Positions 1 to 9,100 of a DNA stretch of 64,000 bases are shown here, piece after piece. Under the pieces are notes generated by a model. That model was not told the DNA's origin, made no database searches, and saw only the letters and a list, made by a program, of their open reading frames with translations. This DNA comes from Propionicimonas sp. (GTDB lineage: Bacteria; Actinomycetota; Actinomycetes; Propionibacteriales; Propionibacteriaceae), in the NCBI RefSeq assembly GCF_029975155.1, contig NZ_JARKPQ010000005.1, positions 1 to 64,000 on the forward strand. Reading direction: 5' to 3'. Made by a program: the position numbers and the translations under genes. Position 1 is the first letter of the stretch; each line of letters begins with the position of its first letter.

Positions 1-53
1 TCCCACGAACAGTTGGGAGCGCGAGGGTCGAACCGCGTGAGAGTGAGCCCCCG

Positions 54-2174
54 ATGACCACCGTCGCCGATGATCCAACGGCCAGCCTGATCGACCCACC
101 TAAGACAATGGCTGCCGCCGTGTCGTACCTGCGGGTCTCGACCCGTGAGCAGGCCCAGAAGGGCGGGACCGACGAGGGATTCTCGATCCCCGCCCAGCGC
201 GAAGCGACCCGGCGTAAGGCGGAGCAGCTCGGTGCCGGCATCGTCGAGGAGTTCGTCGACGCGGGAGCGTCAGCCAAGTCGTCCGACCGGCCTGAGCTGA
301 TGCGGATGATCCAGTACGTCAAGGCCAACAAGGTCGCGTACTGCATCGTTCACAAGGTCGACCGGCTCGCCCGCAACCGGGCCGACGATGTGAGCATCCA
401 CCTCGCACTTCAGCAGTGCGGGGTCATGCTCGTTTCCGCGTCGGAGAACATCGACGAGACCCCGTCGGGGATGCTGCTGCACGGCATCATGTCCACGATC
501 GCCGAGTTCTACTCTCGCAACCTCGCCACCGAGGTCGCCAAGGGTATGAACCAGAAGGCCATCGGTGGCGGCACGAACGGGCGCGCCCCCATCGGCTACT
601 TGAACGTCCGCAAGCGCGATGAGCTTGGGCGCGAAGTCCGCACCATCGAGCTCGATCCTGAGCGGGCACCGATGATCGAGTGGGCGTTCAAGGCGTACGC
701 GTCGGGCAACTGGAGCGTCAGTCAACTCCACGACGAGCTCACCTCGCGGGGGCTGCGCAGCCTGCCCACGCCGAAGAGGCCGGCGAAGCCGCTGGCCGTG
801 TCCACCATCCACCGGCTCCTGACCAACCCGTACTACAAGGGCGATGTCATCTACCGAGGCACCCGCTACAAGGGCAACCACCCGGCGCTCGTTTCTGCCG
901 AGGTCTGGTACCAGGTCCAGTCCGTGCTCACCGCGCACCAGTGCGCCGTCGAGGCAACCCAGGTCCACGGCCACTACCTCAAAGGCACCATCCACTGCGG
1001 CCAATGCGGGTCGCGGCTCATCGTCTCCAACGCGAAGAACCGACACGGCAACGTCTACTGCTACTTCGTGTGCTCCGGTCGGCACTCCAAGCGCACCGAC
1101 TGCACACGCCAGGCGATGCTGATCGAGGACGTGGAGAAGCTCGTCGAGGACTACTACACCCGCGTCCAGATCACGCACGCCCAGCAGGACGCACTCGCGG
1201 GCATGCTCCACCACGAGTTCGACCGGCTCATGGCCGCCGAAACCGAGGAACTGGAACGCCTCACCACCAACCGCGACCGGCTCGAAAGCGAGCAGGACCG
1301 CCTCATGCAGGCGCACTACGCAGACGCGATCCCGCTGACCGTGCTCAAGCGCGAACAGGACCGCATCGTCGCCGAACTCGACCAAGTGACCCGCCGCATC
1401 GACGCCCACTTCGGCGACTACGCCGACGCCCGCGCCCACCTCGACGACGCCCTCGGCCTGCTCGCCAACTGCGCCGACATCTACCGCAGGTGCGACGACA
1501 CCAACCGGCGGCTGTGCAACCAGGCCTTCTTCACGAAGGTCTTCATCGACGAGGACAACGAGCTGCGCGTCGAGCACAATCGACCCTTCGAGATGCTCCT
1601 CGATCCACAGGTCAACGCCAACGCTCTGACCTGGGCCGCAGACGCCAACAAGGCCCGAACCTCGGCCAGTGTTGCCGTTGGCAAGGGTTCGAGCCTTGTG
1701 CGTGGGGTGGACCTACGTAGAGAGTTTGACAACTTTGGCTCGGCTGCGCGAACCGTGTGTTCTCGCTGGTCGCAAGGGGTTTACCGGACATCGAAGCGGC
1801 CATCGGAACCCTGTGTTGTGGACTCCCGGGGCCAGTCTGTCCGCTCACTTGAGATGGCTCAAACTTTTCTGACCGACGCTGAAGTCGACGAGCTGGTCGC
1901 TGGATATGAGGCTGGCGCGACCCCTGCGCGGGCTGGCCAAGCAGTTCCATATCCACCGCCTGACCGCGGCAGCTCATCTCGCACGCCGCGGTGTCCCTAT
2001 TCGCCGCGCGGGTCTGGATTCTGTGCAGGCCAAGGACGCCGCCCGGCTGTACGAAGCTGGTTGGACGCTCGTGCAGCTGGGCCGCCGGTTCGAGGTGGAC
2101 GCGCAGACCGTGCGTCGAACCATCGCACGTCAGGGAGTGTCGATCCGGCCAGGTGGTCGACCACGCCGGGGTGA
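54..2174 (+). CDS. large serine recombinase (phage/ICE-type integrase)
   Basis: Site-specific DNA recombinase of the large serine family, which integrates or excises mobile DNA through a serine-DNA intermediate. In order: resolvase-type catalytic domain (about residues 22-170) with the YLRVSTREQ motif holding the nucleophilic Ser29; a recombinase domain (about 190-300); a zinc ribbon with paired Cys (CGQCG near 315, further Cys near 340-355); and a long helical stretch (about 390-450) expected to be coiled coil. Family-like sequence ends near residue 540-560. The last 150 or so residues are odd and read into a separate helix-turn-helix relic, so the native stop may have been lost and the true C-terminus is unclear. 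The ATG at 54 fits the domain start; the ribosome site before it is weak. It may have carried the neighbouring DNA in, but no attachment site could be defined. Confidence 0.85.
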   Translation: MTTVADDPTASLIDPPKTMAAAVSYLRVSTREQAQKGGTDEGFSIPAQREATRRKAEQLGAGIVEEFVDAGASAKSSDRPELMRMIQYVKANKVAYCIVHKVDRLARNRADDVSIHLALQQCGVMLVSASENIDETPSGMLLHGIMSTIAEFYSRNLATEVAKGMNQKAIGGGTNGRAPIGYLNVRKRDELGREVRTIELDPERAPMIEWAFKAYASGNWSVSQLHDELTSRGLRSLPTPKRPAKPLAVSTIHRLLTNPYYKGDVIYRGTRYKGNHPALVSAEVWYQVQSVLTAHQCAVEATQVHGHYLKGTIHCGQCGSRLIVSNAKNRHGNVYCYFVCSGRHSKRTDCTRQAMLIEDVEKLVEDYYTRVQITHAQQDALAGMLHHEFDRLMAAETEELERLTTNRDRLESEQDRLMQAHYADAIPLTVLKREQDRIVAELDQVTRRIDAHFGDYADARAHLDDALGLLANCADIYRRCDDTNRRLCNQAFFTKVFIDEDNELRVEHNRPFEMLLDPQVNANALTWAADANKARTSASVAVGKGSSLVRGVDLRREFDNFGSAARTVCSRWSQGVYRTSKRPSEPCVVDSRGQSVRSLEMAQTFLTDAEVDELVAGYEAGATPARAGQAVPYPPPDRGSSSRTPRCPYSPRGSGFCAGQGRRPAVRSWLDARAAGPPVRGGRADRASNHRTSGSVDPARWSTTPG

Positions 2175-2199
2175 CACGAAGTGCAGCTCAGCAGCGTGA
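1854..2199 (+). pseudogene. frameshifted helix-turn-helix gene
   Basis: A small DNA-binding gene of the kind often found beside actinobacterial recombinases. It begins MAQTFLTDAEVDELVAGYE in the frame of the upstream recombinase. From about 1921 the conserved sequence continues in the next frame (LRGLAKQFHIHRLTAAAH, then a second similar repeat VQLGRRFEVDAQTVRRTI) and ends at the stop at 2197-2199. The two halves join sensibly only if one base, an extra C near 1921-1924, is removed, so the gene is broken by a one-base frameshift. The two repeated helix-turn-helix units suggest a Hin-recombinase-like DNA-binding fold. A sequencing error would look the same. Confidence 0.6.
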
Positions 2200-2549
2200 G
2201 TTGGTGGAGACCCGCACCCGGCCTGTCGGGCGCACCACCTGGGCCATCATCTGCTCGCGCCTGACCGCTTGCACGAGGCGGAACAGGCTGATGGGACCGT
2301 TGAGAATGAACTTGAAGGCATTCCAGATGCCCCACAGCACGACCAGGTGCAGCCACTCGGGCGCCCCACGGTCGATCAGGATCGTGCACACGTTGGCGAT
2401 GGCAAGGTACGGGACACTGACGAGCATTGCCGGGACGCCCCCGTCAGCCCTCGCCGGGTTCGCGTAGCTGCGAGCAGTCGGTTGCTCGGCATGTAGTGCT
2501 GGAAGAAGTCATGGGCATGGATGCTGAGCATCCAGATGGTTCGGAACAT
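2188..2549 (-). pseudogene. frameshifted small membrane-protein gene (hypothetical)
   Basis: A short actinobacterial-type hypothetical protein, function unknown. The N-terminal half starts at ATG 2549 (MFRTIWMLSIHAHDFFQHYM) and reads to a RRGLTG motif near 2440. The C-terminal half lies in a different frame from about 2442 to 2188 and holds two hydrophobic stretches (MLVSVPYLAIANVCTILI and LHLVVLWGIWNAFKFIL) that look like membrane helices. The halves form one coherent protein of roughly 110 residues only if a one-base shift near 2437-2445 is allowed. The gene is therefore called broken. The 3' end slightly overlaps the helix-turn-helix relic on the other strand, so the last residues may not be native. 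Confidence 0.55.
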
Positions 2550-3130
2550 GGTCGGGCTCTCGTCACACGTGGTACTCCGTCGAGGAGGCAGTACGTGGAT
2601 GAGCGCCCGTAGGCCGTCCCGAAGGACCCGCAGATAAGGAGAACCTGCCTCACCTACAATCCTACGGCCTCGGAGCAGCTCCCGAAGTCGTAGGAGCGAA
2701 CGGATGTGACCAGGTTGCCGTGACCAGACTTGCCCCGAGAGGATTGCCGACCACATCCGCCCCACTTGCCCTGGAGGTAGTCGCCGCGGTGCGGAGGGAC
2801 GGTGCGAACCTACCTGATATGGGTGTGGGTTTTGTCAAGAGGGCAGGACGAGGCGCCGCCGGGGTGGATGCCTGGCGGCGCCTCATCTTTTGTTGGCCCG
2901 AAGGGGCTGTGGTCAGGGGTTTCGCGTGTCTTTTCGACGGCGATGTCAGTCTGATATTCGCGGGTTGGTTACCGCAGGACGGTGCTTTCGGCTCGGAACG
3001 TCACGCCTGTCTAGAGTCGAGCGTCACCGCCCGCCAGGACGGCTGCTCATAGCTGTTTCGCGGGTCGTTCCGGTCGCTGCGTCACCTCTTCGCCTTCCGG
3101 TCTCCGGGCCAAGTTTGTGAGCCTCGAGGA
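2550..3130. other. about 580 bases without a convincing gene
   Basis: Short open frames occur on both strands, but none has a ribosome site, a recognisable domain or convincing coding character. The one structured element is the hairpin followed by T residues at 2847-2891, listed separately. The right part, about 2900-3130, directly follows the 3' end of the transposase relic and may include the end of that IS110 element. IS110 elements usually lack clear terminal inverted repeats, and I could not place a boundary. Confidence 0.5.
2847..2891 (+). terminator. rho-independent-type hairpin with T run
   Basis: The left arm GACGAGGCGCCGCC (2847-2860) pairs with the right arm GGCGGCGCCTCATC (2874-2887) across a 13-base loop, with one G-T type mismatch. 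TTTT follows at 2888-2891. This is the form of an intrinsic terminator reading on the plus strand. No intact plus-strand gene sits immediately upstream, so it may be left over from a lost gene or may insulate the transposase relic. Confidence 0.55.
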
Positions 3131-4218
3131 CTATTCTTCGAGGACGGCCAGCGACCAGCACCAGCCCGCGAGTTCGCGGGCGATCGCGGTGTTCGCGATG
3201 GTGGGCTTCTTCTGGCGCTTCTTGAACTGGTCCCAGCGGTGGTTGAGGCGCCGGTTGCCCAGGTCCCCGCGGGCCCGGGCCGCCGGGGAGGCGAGGTCCC
3301 AGCGGTCGCGGATCGTCTTGCCGGGAACGTAGCGGTGTTGGTGGTGCCAGGCGGCCTCGACCAGCAGCCGGCGGGCATGGCCGTTGCCGGTCTTGGTGAT
3401 CGGCCCGAGTGAGCGTGACTGGCCGGATGAGTTCTCCGAGGGGACGAGGCCGACGAACGATCCAATGGAGTTGCCGGTGAACCGGATCCAGTCGCCGATC
3501 CCGACCGCCAGCCCGAAGCCGGTCAGGGTCGAGATCCCGCGCAGGCAGCCGAGCCAGCGCACGACATCGGTGTACTGGCTGTTCACCGCCATGGCTGTGA
3601 TGCGTTCATCGAGACGATCACGGCGCGCCGTGATCGTGACCACACTGTCGTAGGACTCGTCGAACGCGACCTGGACCAACGGCGAGTCGAACCGTTGTCG
3701 TCGCAGCCAGGCGTCGTGGGCGCCGACCCAGGCCTGCCCGCCCGAGTAGACGATCCCGTGGCGCAGCAGGAGTTTCGAGAGTCGATGCCGGGCCCGCATC
3801 AGGTCGCTGCGGCAGTCCTCGCGGGCGCGGACCAGATCGCGAGCGGCTTCGGTCAGCTCATCGGGAACCGTGACCGCCGTGAACGCGTCCAGCCGCAGCA
3901 GGGTCGAGAGGTGTTCGGCGTCGATCGCATCGGTCTTCACCCGCGATCCCGAAGGCCGTTGCAGCTTGGACGGGGCCGCGACGACAGTCCTGATGTCACT
4001 GGCCAGCAGGGTTCTGGCCAGGCCATAGCCGGTCGGACCGGCTTCATAGATCGCCGCAGCCGGGCCGGGCAGGGCAGGGCCTTGATCCAGGCCGTGACCT
4101 CACCAGGGTCCGGGCAGAGTCGGGCCTTGAAGATCTCTCCGGTCTAGACGTCCATCACATGCGCCACGACGGAGCGGGCATGCACATCCAGGCCGACACT
4201 CGTACGCTCGGTAAACAA
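3131..4218 (-). pseudogene. IS110-family transposase, inactivated
   Basis: Transposase of the IS110 family (DEDD RuvC-like nuclease plus a C-terminal serine domain). The probable start is TTG at 4218, six bases after GGGAGG. The N-terminal part contains GLDVH with the first acidic residue; the middle contains IYEAG and KTDAIDAEHL; the C-terminal half contains LRGISTLTGFG and the serine region SENSSGQS. Two lesions are visible. A TAG stop at 4144-4146 interrupts the frame after HVMDV. A one-base shift near 4060-4075 separates KALP from the continuation PAAAIYEAGPTGYG. The reading frame is intact from GTG 3940 to the stop at 3131. The element lies between the recombinase debris and the ABC-F gene and is probably immobile unless helped in trans. 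Confidence 0.85.
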
Positions 4219-4389
4219 CCGGGGCCTCCCACGTATGTCGGAAAGGCCAGACAGGCCGCCCCTGTCCGGCAACCCACGAATCGTTACGCGGCGAGGCCCC
4301 GGCCTGCCAGAGCTCTCACCCCGAATCGGGGCCACCCATACCGTCTAGCCGTGCTAGCTTGGGGGCACTGTCGAACGAAAGGCATTGAC

Positions 4390-4413
4390 GTGTTGGTTCC
4401 GGTCGTCCTCTGA
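4390..4413 (+). CDS. candidate 7-codon leader peptide upstream of the ABC-F gene
   Basis: A tiny open frame GTG TTG GTT CCG GTC GTC CTC TGA encodes M-L-V-P-V-V-L. It is preceded by GAAAGG (4377-4382) with a 7-base gap, which is a good actinobacterial ribosome site. It lies 51 bases before the ABC-F start and its stop codon overlaps the left arm of a hairpin. Known antibiotic-resistance ABC-F genes are often controlled by drug-induced ribosome stalling on such short leaders. That role is inferred here from layout only. A chance short frame is the main alternative. Confidence 0.4.
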   Translation: MLVPVVL

Positions 4414-4440
4414 CGCCGTCGAGCACCCGCTCCGGCGTCG
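4411..4440 (+). promoter_or_regulatory. hairpin between leader frame and ABC-F gene
   Basis: GACGCCG (4412-4418) pairs with CGGCGTC (4433-4439) across a 14-base loop. The left arm begins inside the TGA stop of the 7-codon leader. The ABC-F ribosome site AGGAG (4455-4459) lies 16 bases beyond the right arm. The position would allow attenuation that depends on a ribosome stalled on the leader. No T run follows, so a transcription terminator is less likely than a translation-linked fold. Confidence 0.35.
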
Positions 4441-4464
4441 TCCACCCACGACCCAGGAGCCTTC

Positions 4465-6108
4465 ATGCCCATCTCGATCAACCATCTCGTTTTCTCGCAC
4501 TCCCCCAACGATCCCGTCGTGTTCGACGACGTCACGGCCACCATCTCGGGTCCGCGCACCGGAATCATTGGACGCAATGGATCGGGCAAGTCCACGCTGC
4601 TCGCGCCCATCGCCGGCGAACTGACGCCCACCTCCGGCGAGGTGGCGGCGTCCGGACGCGTGGTGCGGCTGCGCCAGGACCTCGTCCAACGCGACGACGT
4701 CACCGTCACCGACCTGCTTGGTATTTCGGAACGACTCGCCGCCTTGCGCCGGATCGAGGCGGGCAGCATCGACCTGTCGGATTACGACCCCCTAGGCGAC
4801 GACTGGGACATCGAAGCCTGCGCTCTCGCGGTGATCGCGCAGCGGGCGCCCAGCGTGAGCTTCGAAGGTGTCCTCGACCGCAGCACACTGGCGCTGTCCG
4901 GTGGCGAGGTCGTCCAGTTGGGGCTCGCGTCGGCTGAACTCGACGGCGCCCCGATCGCCCTGCTCGATGAGCCGACCAACAACCTGGACGCCGCCGCCCG
5001 CGATGCGCTGTACGCGGCGGTCGAGGCGTGGCCGAGTCAACTCGTCGTCGTGAGCCACGACGTGACCCTGCTCAACCTCATGGACCAGATCGTCGAGGTA
5101 TCGCCGATAGGGCTCGACGTCTACGGGGGCAACTACGAGTTCGCCGCCGCCGAGCGCGAGAAAGTCCGCGAAGCGGCGCTGCGAGAGGTCCGCGACTCGC
5201 GACAGGCGTTGCACGCCGAGCGGCGCGACTTCCAGCAAGTCCAGACCGCCACCGCCCGGCAAGAGCGACACAACAAGGTGAAACGCCAGACCAAGCCCGG
5301 CGTGCCACGGACGTCCGATCCCACGGCCAAGCGCGCTGCTCAGGCGCGCCGCGCCGAGCGGGTGCGGGACGCCGCCTCGCACGTCCGCGAGGCAGCCGAG
5401 AAGCTGGACGCGGCCCGCATCCTCGTCCGCGACGACGATTCGATCCGGATCGAGATCGTCGACCCCCGCGTCCCCAGCGGACGCCGGATCGCCGAGCTCG
5501 TCGGTTCGGACGGCCGCCGGTTCGTCCTCGCCGCGCCCGAGAGATGGGCGTTGGTGGGTGGCAACGGCGTCGGGAAGACGACGCTGCTGCGGACGCTGCT
5601 CGGCATAAGTCAAGCGCACCCTCGCCCAGCGGCGTCCGGACGTCTGCTCACCGACCGCGTCGGCTACCTCGACCAGCGGCTCGCCCTCGACGACGCCAAG
5701 TCAGCGTTCGAACTGGTCAGCGGGGCGGCACCACAGCGACTCCCCCACGACACCTACGAGGGGCTCGCCCGGTTCCTGCTGCGCGGCGACGCGATCCACC
5801 GACCCGCCAGGACGCTGTCGGGCGGCGAGCGCTTCCGGGTCGCGCTCGCCCGCGTCCTGCTGACCGTGCCGCCACCGGAGCTGCTGCTCCTCGACGAGCC
5901 GACCAACAACCTCGACCTCGACTCCGTCGACCAGCTCGTGGACGCCCTCGGCTCGTACCGCGGTGCGTTGATCATCGTCAGCCGCGACCGTCACCTGCTG
6001 TCCCGGCTCGGACTCGACCGGGTCCTCGATCTCTCCCCCGACGGCACGCTGCGCCCCAGCGAAATCGGGGCTTCACCGTCGCCGGAATCACCGCCGATGT
6101 ATCGGTAG
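4465..6108 (+). CDS. ABC-F family ATPase (ribosome-associated, possible self-resistance)
   Basis: A 547-residue soluble protein with two ATP-binding cassettes and no membrane segments, the hallmark of the ABC-F class, whose members act on the ribosome rather than as transporters. Cassette 1: Walker A GRNGSGKS (36-43), signature LSGGE (143-147), Walker B LLDEPTNNLD (165-174), H-switch VSHD (195-198). A charged helical linker (about 215-330) corresponds to the tRNA-contacting arm. Cassette 2: GGNGVGKTT (364-372), LSGGERF (450-456), LLLDEPTNNLD. In cassette 2 the H-switch reads VSRD, with Arg506 where His is usual. ATG 4465 follows AGGAG by 5 bases. It converges on the PKS operon with 62 bases between the stops. 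ABC-F proteins near biosynthetic clusters often protect the producer's ribosomes; that role is inferred and would imply a ribosome-targeting product. A housekeeping translation factor is the alternative. Confidence 0.85.
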   Translation: MPISINHLVFSHSPNDPVVFDDVTATISGPRTGIIGRNGSGKSTLLAPIAGELTPTSGEVAASGRVVRLRQDLVQRDDVTVTDLLGISERLAALRRIEAGSIDLSDYDPLGDDWDIEACALAVIAQRAPSVSFEGVLDRSTLALSGGEVVQLGLASAELDGAPIALLDEPTNNLDAAARDALYAAVEAWPSQLVVVSHDVTLLNLMDQIVEVSPIGLDVYGGNYEFAAAEREKVREAALREVRDSRQALHAERRDFQQVQTATARQERHNKVKRQTKPGVPRTSDPTAKRAAQARRAERVRDAASHVREAAEKLDAARILVRDDDSIRIEIVDPRVPSGRRIAELVGSDGRRFVLAAPERWALVGGNGVGKTTLLRTLLGISQAHPRPAASGRLLTDRVGYLDQRLALDDAKSAFELVSGAAPQRLPHDTYEGLARFLLRGDAIHRPARTLSGGERFRVALARVLLTVPPPELLLLDEPTNNLDLDSVDQLVDALGSYRGALIIVSRDRHLLSRLGLDRVLDLSPDGTLRPSEIGASPSPESPPMYR

Positions 6109-6170
6109 CTCCCAAGCATTTTGCTCACGCCGCGACGATGACAAAGGGGTCCGGCGTGGCCGGGCCGCCT

Positions 6171-9100
6171 TCACGAGACTGAGTACAAGCGGTCACGAAG
6201 ATCGTCCAGCAACTCCTGCTCGCTCTGGTCGTGGTGGAGGAAGAAGTGGTCGCCCTCGAACACGCGCAATGCGAAGGAGCCGCTGGTCAACCCCTCCCAA
6301 GCGCGCATCTCCTCCTCGACCACGAACGTGTCGCGGCGACCGTGGTAGCCAGCGATAGGAATCGTCAGACGCTCCTCGTCGGGGTCGAACTGATACGTGT
6401 GCACAAGCCGGAAGTCCGAGTACCCAACAGGTTTGAGTGCATCGCGCATCTCGTCATTGACCTCGATTCCGAAGCTCTCACTGATGTAGTCCTCGTACTC
6501 TTGGGACCGATCCTTCGGCATCTGGATCAACTCCTCCACCTCGGGGAGCGTGTCGAAACCGAATTCCTGGAAGGATTCGACCACGCGGTCATAGACGGGG
6601 TTGGACCCGATCGACGGCGACGAGAATGCCCCCACGAACAAGTGCCGCAGCAACCCGTCGGATCGCTCGGCAAGACGATGGGCCAACCGGAAGGCCACCA
6701 AGGCCCCCACACTGTGCCCATAGATCGCGAAGGGCCGGTCCATGTAGCCAGCGAGCACCTGCTCGAGCGCGCCCACCGCTTCATCCATCTCGGAGATGGG
6801 TCGCTCGTTGATTCTGCCCTCCTTCCCGGGGAACTGCACGGGGCACACGTCGATGTCGTCGGGCAACAGGCTCTTCCACGAGGCGTACAGCGATGCGCCC
6901 TTGATGCCGTAGGGAATGCAGAAGAGCCGGGCGCGCGGTGCCGCGGTCAGACGCTCATGGGCCAGCCAGTCGCCGGGCTGCGTCGAATACTCGCCGGAGT
7001 GCCACGAGACCTGCTCGTCCGCTTCATCTCTGGAACCACTGTCATCGGCGCCGTTGATGATCCTCAGGATCGACGCACCCAGACCCTCGATGCTGGGCCC
7101 TTGGATGAGCAGTTCCAGTGAGAGTTGGACGCCAAATTCGTTCTTGACGGATCGGCGCAGCTCAAGCGCGGCAAGCGATTCCAATCCCAATTCCGCCAAG
7201 GAGACGTCGAGGGGGACATCGCCGTCCCCGTTGCCGAGGATGTCCTGGACGGCCGCGACGAGGTGGCCACGAATCCGCGACTCCAGTTCTTCGTCCGCCT
7301 CGGAGCTGAGCCCACCCGCCCTCGCGTCCACGACGGTGCCGTCGTCACCAGGCACCCCCGCGACCTCGCCGGTCAGTTCCTTGGGGATGACACGCAGCCG
7401 CATTCCTTGACACCGGGTCACGTAGTTGCCGCTGCCGTCGTACACGTCGAAGTCGACGGAGATGGATCCGGCCCCCTGGTCATCGACGGCCCACAGATGG
7501 CACCAGACCTCTTCTCCCCAACGTCGGTCGGGAACCTCGAAGTGGGCGATGTCCACAGTGATGTAAAGGTCGTCGTCGGCCAGTTGGTCCCTGCCTGCGA
7601 TCATGGCCAGCTGTGCACAGGCATCGAAGAACCCCGGCGACAGGTGCGCGGCCGCCGCACCCTCGGACGCCCGCGTGCGGATCCTGGCCAGCGCTTGCCG
7701 CGCGCCGATCCGCACCTCCTTGACCAGCCTCACTGAGGCCCCCACTTCGAATCCACGAGCGGCGTAGTCCCGGTAGAAGTCGCTGCCCTCCAAAGTCTGC
7801 GGGCACTGGTCCATGACCTCTTGGCGGCCCTCGCTGGTGACCTTCGGACGCATGGGGACATGACGCGCATGGACGGTGCCTCGGGCGTGGAGTTCCCACA
7901 CGTCACCGTTCGCCTCTCGACTGTGGAACTCGAACGGCTGCTTGCCCTGGTCGTCAGGGCTCCCCATCACCATCTGCACGAGGCGGTCGTCCGTCCCGGA
8001 GATGTGGAGCGCCTTCACGAACGTGAAATCCTCCACGATCATGTCACCGACCATGCCCAGTTCACGCAGTGCGTGCTCGACCATGCGGGTGTAGTAGCCG
8101 ATGTGGAACAGACCACCGGTGTCCGCGATCTCGGGAAGCAGCCAAGTGTTGATGCGAGCCTCGACCTGTCGGGTTGGCAGCGGCGACGCGACGAGGGAAC
8201 CCGGGACCGTCTCCTGGGTCTGGCCGTCGGCGACCGCCACCGGATCCTCGAGGAAGAGCCGGTACTGGAAGGGGTAGGTCGGCAGATTGAGCATTCGCGC
8301 GGGCACGGTCTGGAAGAACCGCTGCCAGTCCATGTCCCACCCCTCCTGGGCCAGGCGCGAGACGCCACTGGACAGCAGCTCCCAGGCACCCTCCGCTCCA
8401 CTCGCCGATGCGACGACGACCGTGTCCGTCCCAGCTCCGCCCAGTTCGCGGCCGGACACGTAGACCACGGCCCTGTAACCGCGTCCGAGAAGTGCGGTCA
8501 TCTGCGCTGCGACGTCCAGAGGTGGGCATGGCTGGTTCCACGAGTCTGCGCCGGTCTGGGCACGACCGTCGGCGCAGATGAAACGCACTTGCGCGGGGCG
8601 CAACTCAACGTCCACCACAGGCCCCTGGCCATGCCTCTGGGCAAGAATCGCCAGGGCCTCGTCCTCGGTGAGCAGGCCAGCCACCACGGCTGCGGGGAGG
8701 TCGCCGTCCCCTTCGGCGAGGACGGCTGCGGGTCGAATGCCCCAAGATGTCCACAATCGAGCGACGCCCAACTGAGCGGCAAAGTCCTGCGCAGCCCGCG
8801 TCAGCAGCTCGTCGCACGAGCCGTCGACGCCCGCCTGCTGATGGGCATCCAACCACTGGGCAACCTGGTTCCAGGTGTCAACAAACACCGACTCAGTGGC
8901 GAGCTCGTCGAGGAGGGCCGAGGGCGCCTCAAGGTGACCGCCGAAGACCATGGCGATGTTGCCGCCTGCGCCTCGGCTGGAACGCCCCCTGTCGATGGCA
9001 TCGGTTAGCTGCCGCACGGCGTCGTCGATCGACTTGACGCAGAATCCCCGCCGGACCCTGTGCTGGACGCGCCCCTCGCACATGGTTCGACACAGGCTCG

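Noticed and set aside
270-1577. 435-codon open frame antisense to the serine recombinase
   Set aside because: Low-complexity Val/Gly/Asp-rich translation typical of the reverse of a GC-rich gene; no domain and no ribosome site.
1682-1698. tRNA T-arm-like stem-loop containing GTTCGAG
   Set aside because: The 5-bp stem and 7-base loop look tRNA-like, but the loop is out of register with TTCRANY and no acceptor, D or anticodon arms are nearby; it lies inside the recombinase frame.
2720-3052. 110-codon plus-strand open frame over the hairpin
   Set aside because: It spans a likely terminator, has no ribosome site or domain, and its composition is not gene-like.
6109-6170. possible bidirectional terminator between the ABC-F gene and PKS-5
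   Set aside because: The 62 bases hold only short GC pairings and no convincing hairpin with a T run.
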